Below, piece after piece: positions 34,731 to 35,496 of a DNA stretch of 35,496 nt; the stretch's first letter is position 1, and every line of letters begins with the position of its first letter. Where the stretch lies: assembly GCF_025370785.1 (NCBI RefSeq), contig NZ_JAMXFA010000056.1, forward strand, positions 1 to 35,496. Direction: 5' to 3'. Both the position numbers and the translations under genes were made by a program. The DNA comes from Laspinema olomoucense D3b (GTDB lineage Bacteria > Cyanobacteriota > Cyanobacteriia > Cyanobacteriales > Laspinemataceae). Below the pieces are notes generated by a model. That model worked only from the letters and a program-made list of their open reading frames with translations, did not search any database and was not told the origin of the DNA.

Positions 34731-34919
34731 AGCTACTGCCAAGCTATCGGGAATCTACCGGCAAGCTATCAGTGAGCTACCGGCAAACTATCAGTGAGCT
34801 ACCGGCAAACTATCAGTGAGCTACCGGCAAGCTATCGGTGAGCTACCGGCAAGCTATCGGTGAGCTACCCGCAAGCTGTCAGTGAGCTATCAGTGAGCTA
34901 TCAGTGAGCTACCGGCAAG
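34731..34919. repeat. 22-bp tandem (iteron-like) repeat array with 11-bp half-units
   Basis: Seven contiguous 22-base units, consensus AGCTACCGGCAAGCTATCRG plus TG, start at 34731, 34753, 34775, 34797, 34819, 34841 and 34863. They are followed by two 11-base half-units AGCTATCAGTG (34885, 34896) and a partial unit to 34919. Each unit is itself two related 11-mers (AGCTACCGGCA, AGCTATCRGTG). No spacers, so not CRISPR. Iteron-like size and helical periodicity suggest protein-binding sites. Confidence 0.92.
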
Positions 34920-35098
34920 ATCGCAAGACAACAGGGGATTGCCAAGATTTAAAAGGGTGTCACTCATTTGGGGACCCTTCAATAAATCTAGCTTCGCTCT
35001 ATGTTTATGACATTAACATGACCTTTTTATCTTTTCCGGCTTAACCGTTTGTCAACCGCTTATCGGGGGTTAAGGTACGATTATTTTTTAAAATTATT
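34920..35098. other. AT-rich flank of the repeat array
   Basis: No gene. The stretch falls in GC after 34980, with runs such as TTTTTTAAAATTATTTC near 35084-35100. AT-rich DNA beside an iteron-like array is the arrangement of many replication origins, but no DnaA box or replication gene was identified. Confidence 0.4.
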
Positions 35099-35446
35099 TC
35101 AATATGTCACGACCCAATCAGGCGCAACTTTTCTAGCACCGTTTGAGAAAAACTTTCCATATTTGGGGTACACGGTGACTTCCTTAAAATCCGGGTTGCC
35201 GATAGGTCCCACTTTAGGGTTGAAATCGTTTCTATAGTCAAGGTCTATCTCGCTATAAATGTTGAATAAGACGCTCCTAGCCTCATTAACTGACTTAGCA
35301 TAAATTATCACTTTGCTATTATCTTTTAGGGTCAATATTCCCTGGTACGATCCTTTCTCTAAACTATGGAAAGGGGCGAATCGATGGAGGGTTTTATGTT
35401 GATAGTGGGGAATAGTTACTATGCAGTTACGCAAAATTAATTGCAT
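35099..35446 (-). CDS. unrecognised 115-residue protein
   Basis: No family recognised. It is basic, soluble, with a beta-rich front (LILRNCIVTIPHY, YQGILTLKDNSKVIIYAKS) and a short helix (VNEARSVLFNIYSEIDLD). The segment GILTLKDNSKVIIYAKSVNEAR resembles a small two-strand sheet plus helix fold seen in many phage and plasmid small proteins, but this is only an impression. AGGA lies 8-11 bases before the ATG at 35444-35446. Low GC and lack of HIP1 sites match the neighbouring island genes. The window ends 50 bases upstream. Confidence 0.65.
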   Translation of the reverse strand: MQLILRNCIVTIPHYQHKTLHRFAPFHSLEKGSYQGILTLKDNSKVIIYAKSVNEARSVLFNIYSEIDLDYRNDFNPKVGPIGNPDFKEVTVYPKYGKFFSNGARKVAPDWVVTY

Positions 35447-35496
35447 ATTCTTTTCCTAGATTTTCGAGGACATTAGTGACATAATCAACTAAATTT

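Noticed and set aside
34731-34919. CRISPR array
   Set aside because: 22-base units abut directly with 11-base internal periodicity and no spacers.

Overview
The window looks like chromosomal DNA of a filamentous cyanobacterium. The main evidence is the very frequent HIP1 octamer GCGATCGC inside genes, a single fused-type LptF/LptG permease, cyanobacterial-only hypothetical families, large GAF/PAS hybrid kinases, and a one-piece tmRNA whose tag reads ANNIVPFARKAATVAA. Genus assignment is not possible from the sequence alone; an Oscillatoria-like lineage is my inference from the dense short palindromes and G-rich minisatellites.

Layout. 1-650: end of a 9-bp minisatellite and a multi-hairpin stretch. 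651-3647: RsbW-type anti-sigma kinase, two small cyanobacterial hypotheticals and asnS. 3743-8449, minus strand: a Pro/Asn-rich single-pass membrane protein, LptFG-type permease, LptB ATPase and LptA, together a lipopolysaccharide export cluster. 9480-11939: secreted-type RTX/Calx-beta protein after a 1 kb gene-poor gap holding a strong hairpin. 12085-13416: lipid-A-disaccharide-synthase-related protein. 13530-13917: tmRNA with a clear promoter and terminator. 13977-15038: a two-unit HNH-like protein whose start codon abuts the ssrA terminator. 15128-15610: 2TM protein. 16149-18374: soluble four-CBS histidine kinase. 18710-22266: serS, rseP and nth, separated by inverted repeats and a MITE-like element. 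22446-24231: pentapeptide protein, a doubtful small ORF and a 41-bp hairpin repeat array. 24232-29153: translationally coupled hybrid histidine kinase and response regulator. 29191-29580: a second inverted pair of minisatellites. 30063-32513: HTH-NACHT-NCH2 protein, a probable NLR-like defence or signalling gene.

The last 3 kb (about 32520-35496) differs. It contains no GCGATCGC site that I can find, carries four minus-strand genes of which three are unrecognised and one is a GH10 xylanase-like enzyme with altered active-site neighbours, and includes a 22-bp tandem repeat array built from 11-bp half-units. It borders the NACHT gene. I read it as the edge of an acquired (phage, plasmid or island) segment that continues beyond the window.

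Core genes cover translation (asnS, serS, ssrA), envelope biogenesis (lptA, lptB, lptF/G, lipid-A-like glycosyltransferase), membrane-stress proteolysis (rseP), base-excision repair (nth) and two-component signalling. The most novel material is the 3' island with its repeat array, the tandem HNH gene behind ssrA, the 41-bp array and the HTH-NACHT gene.
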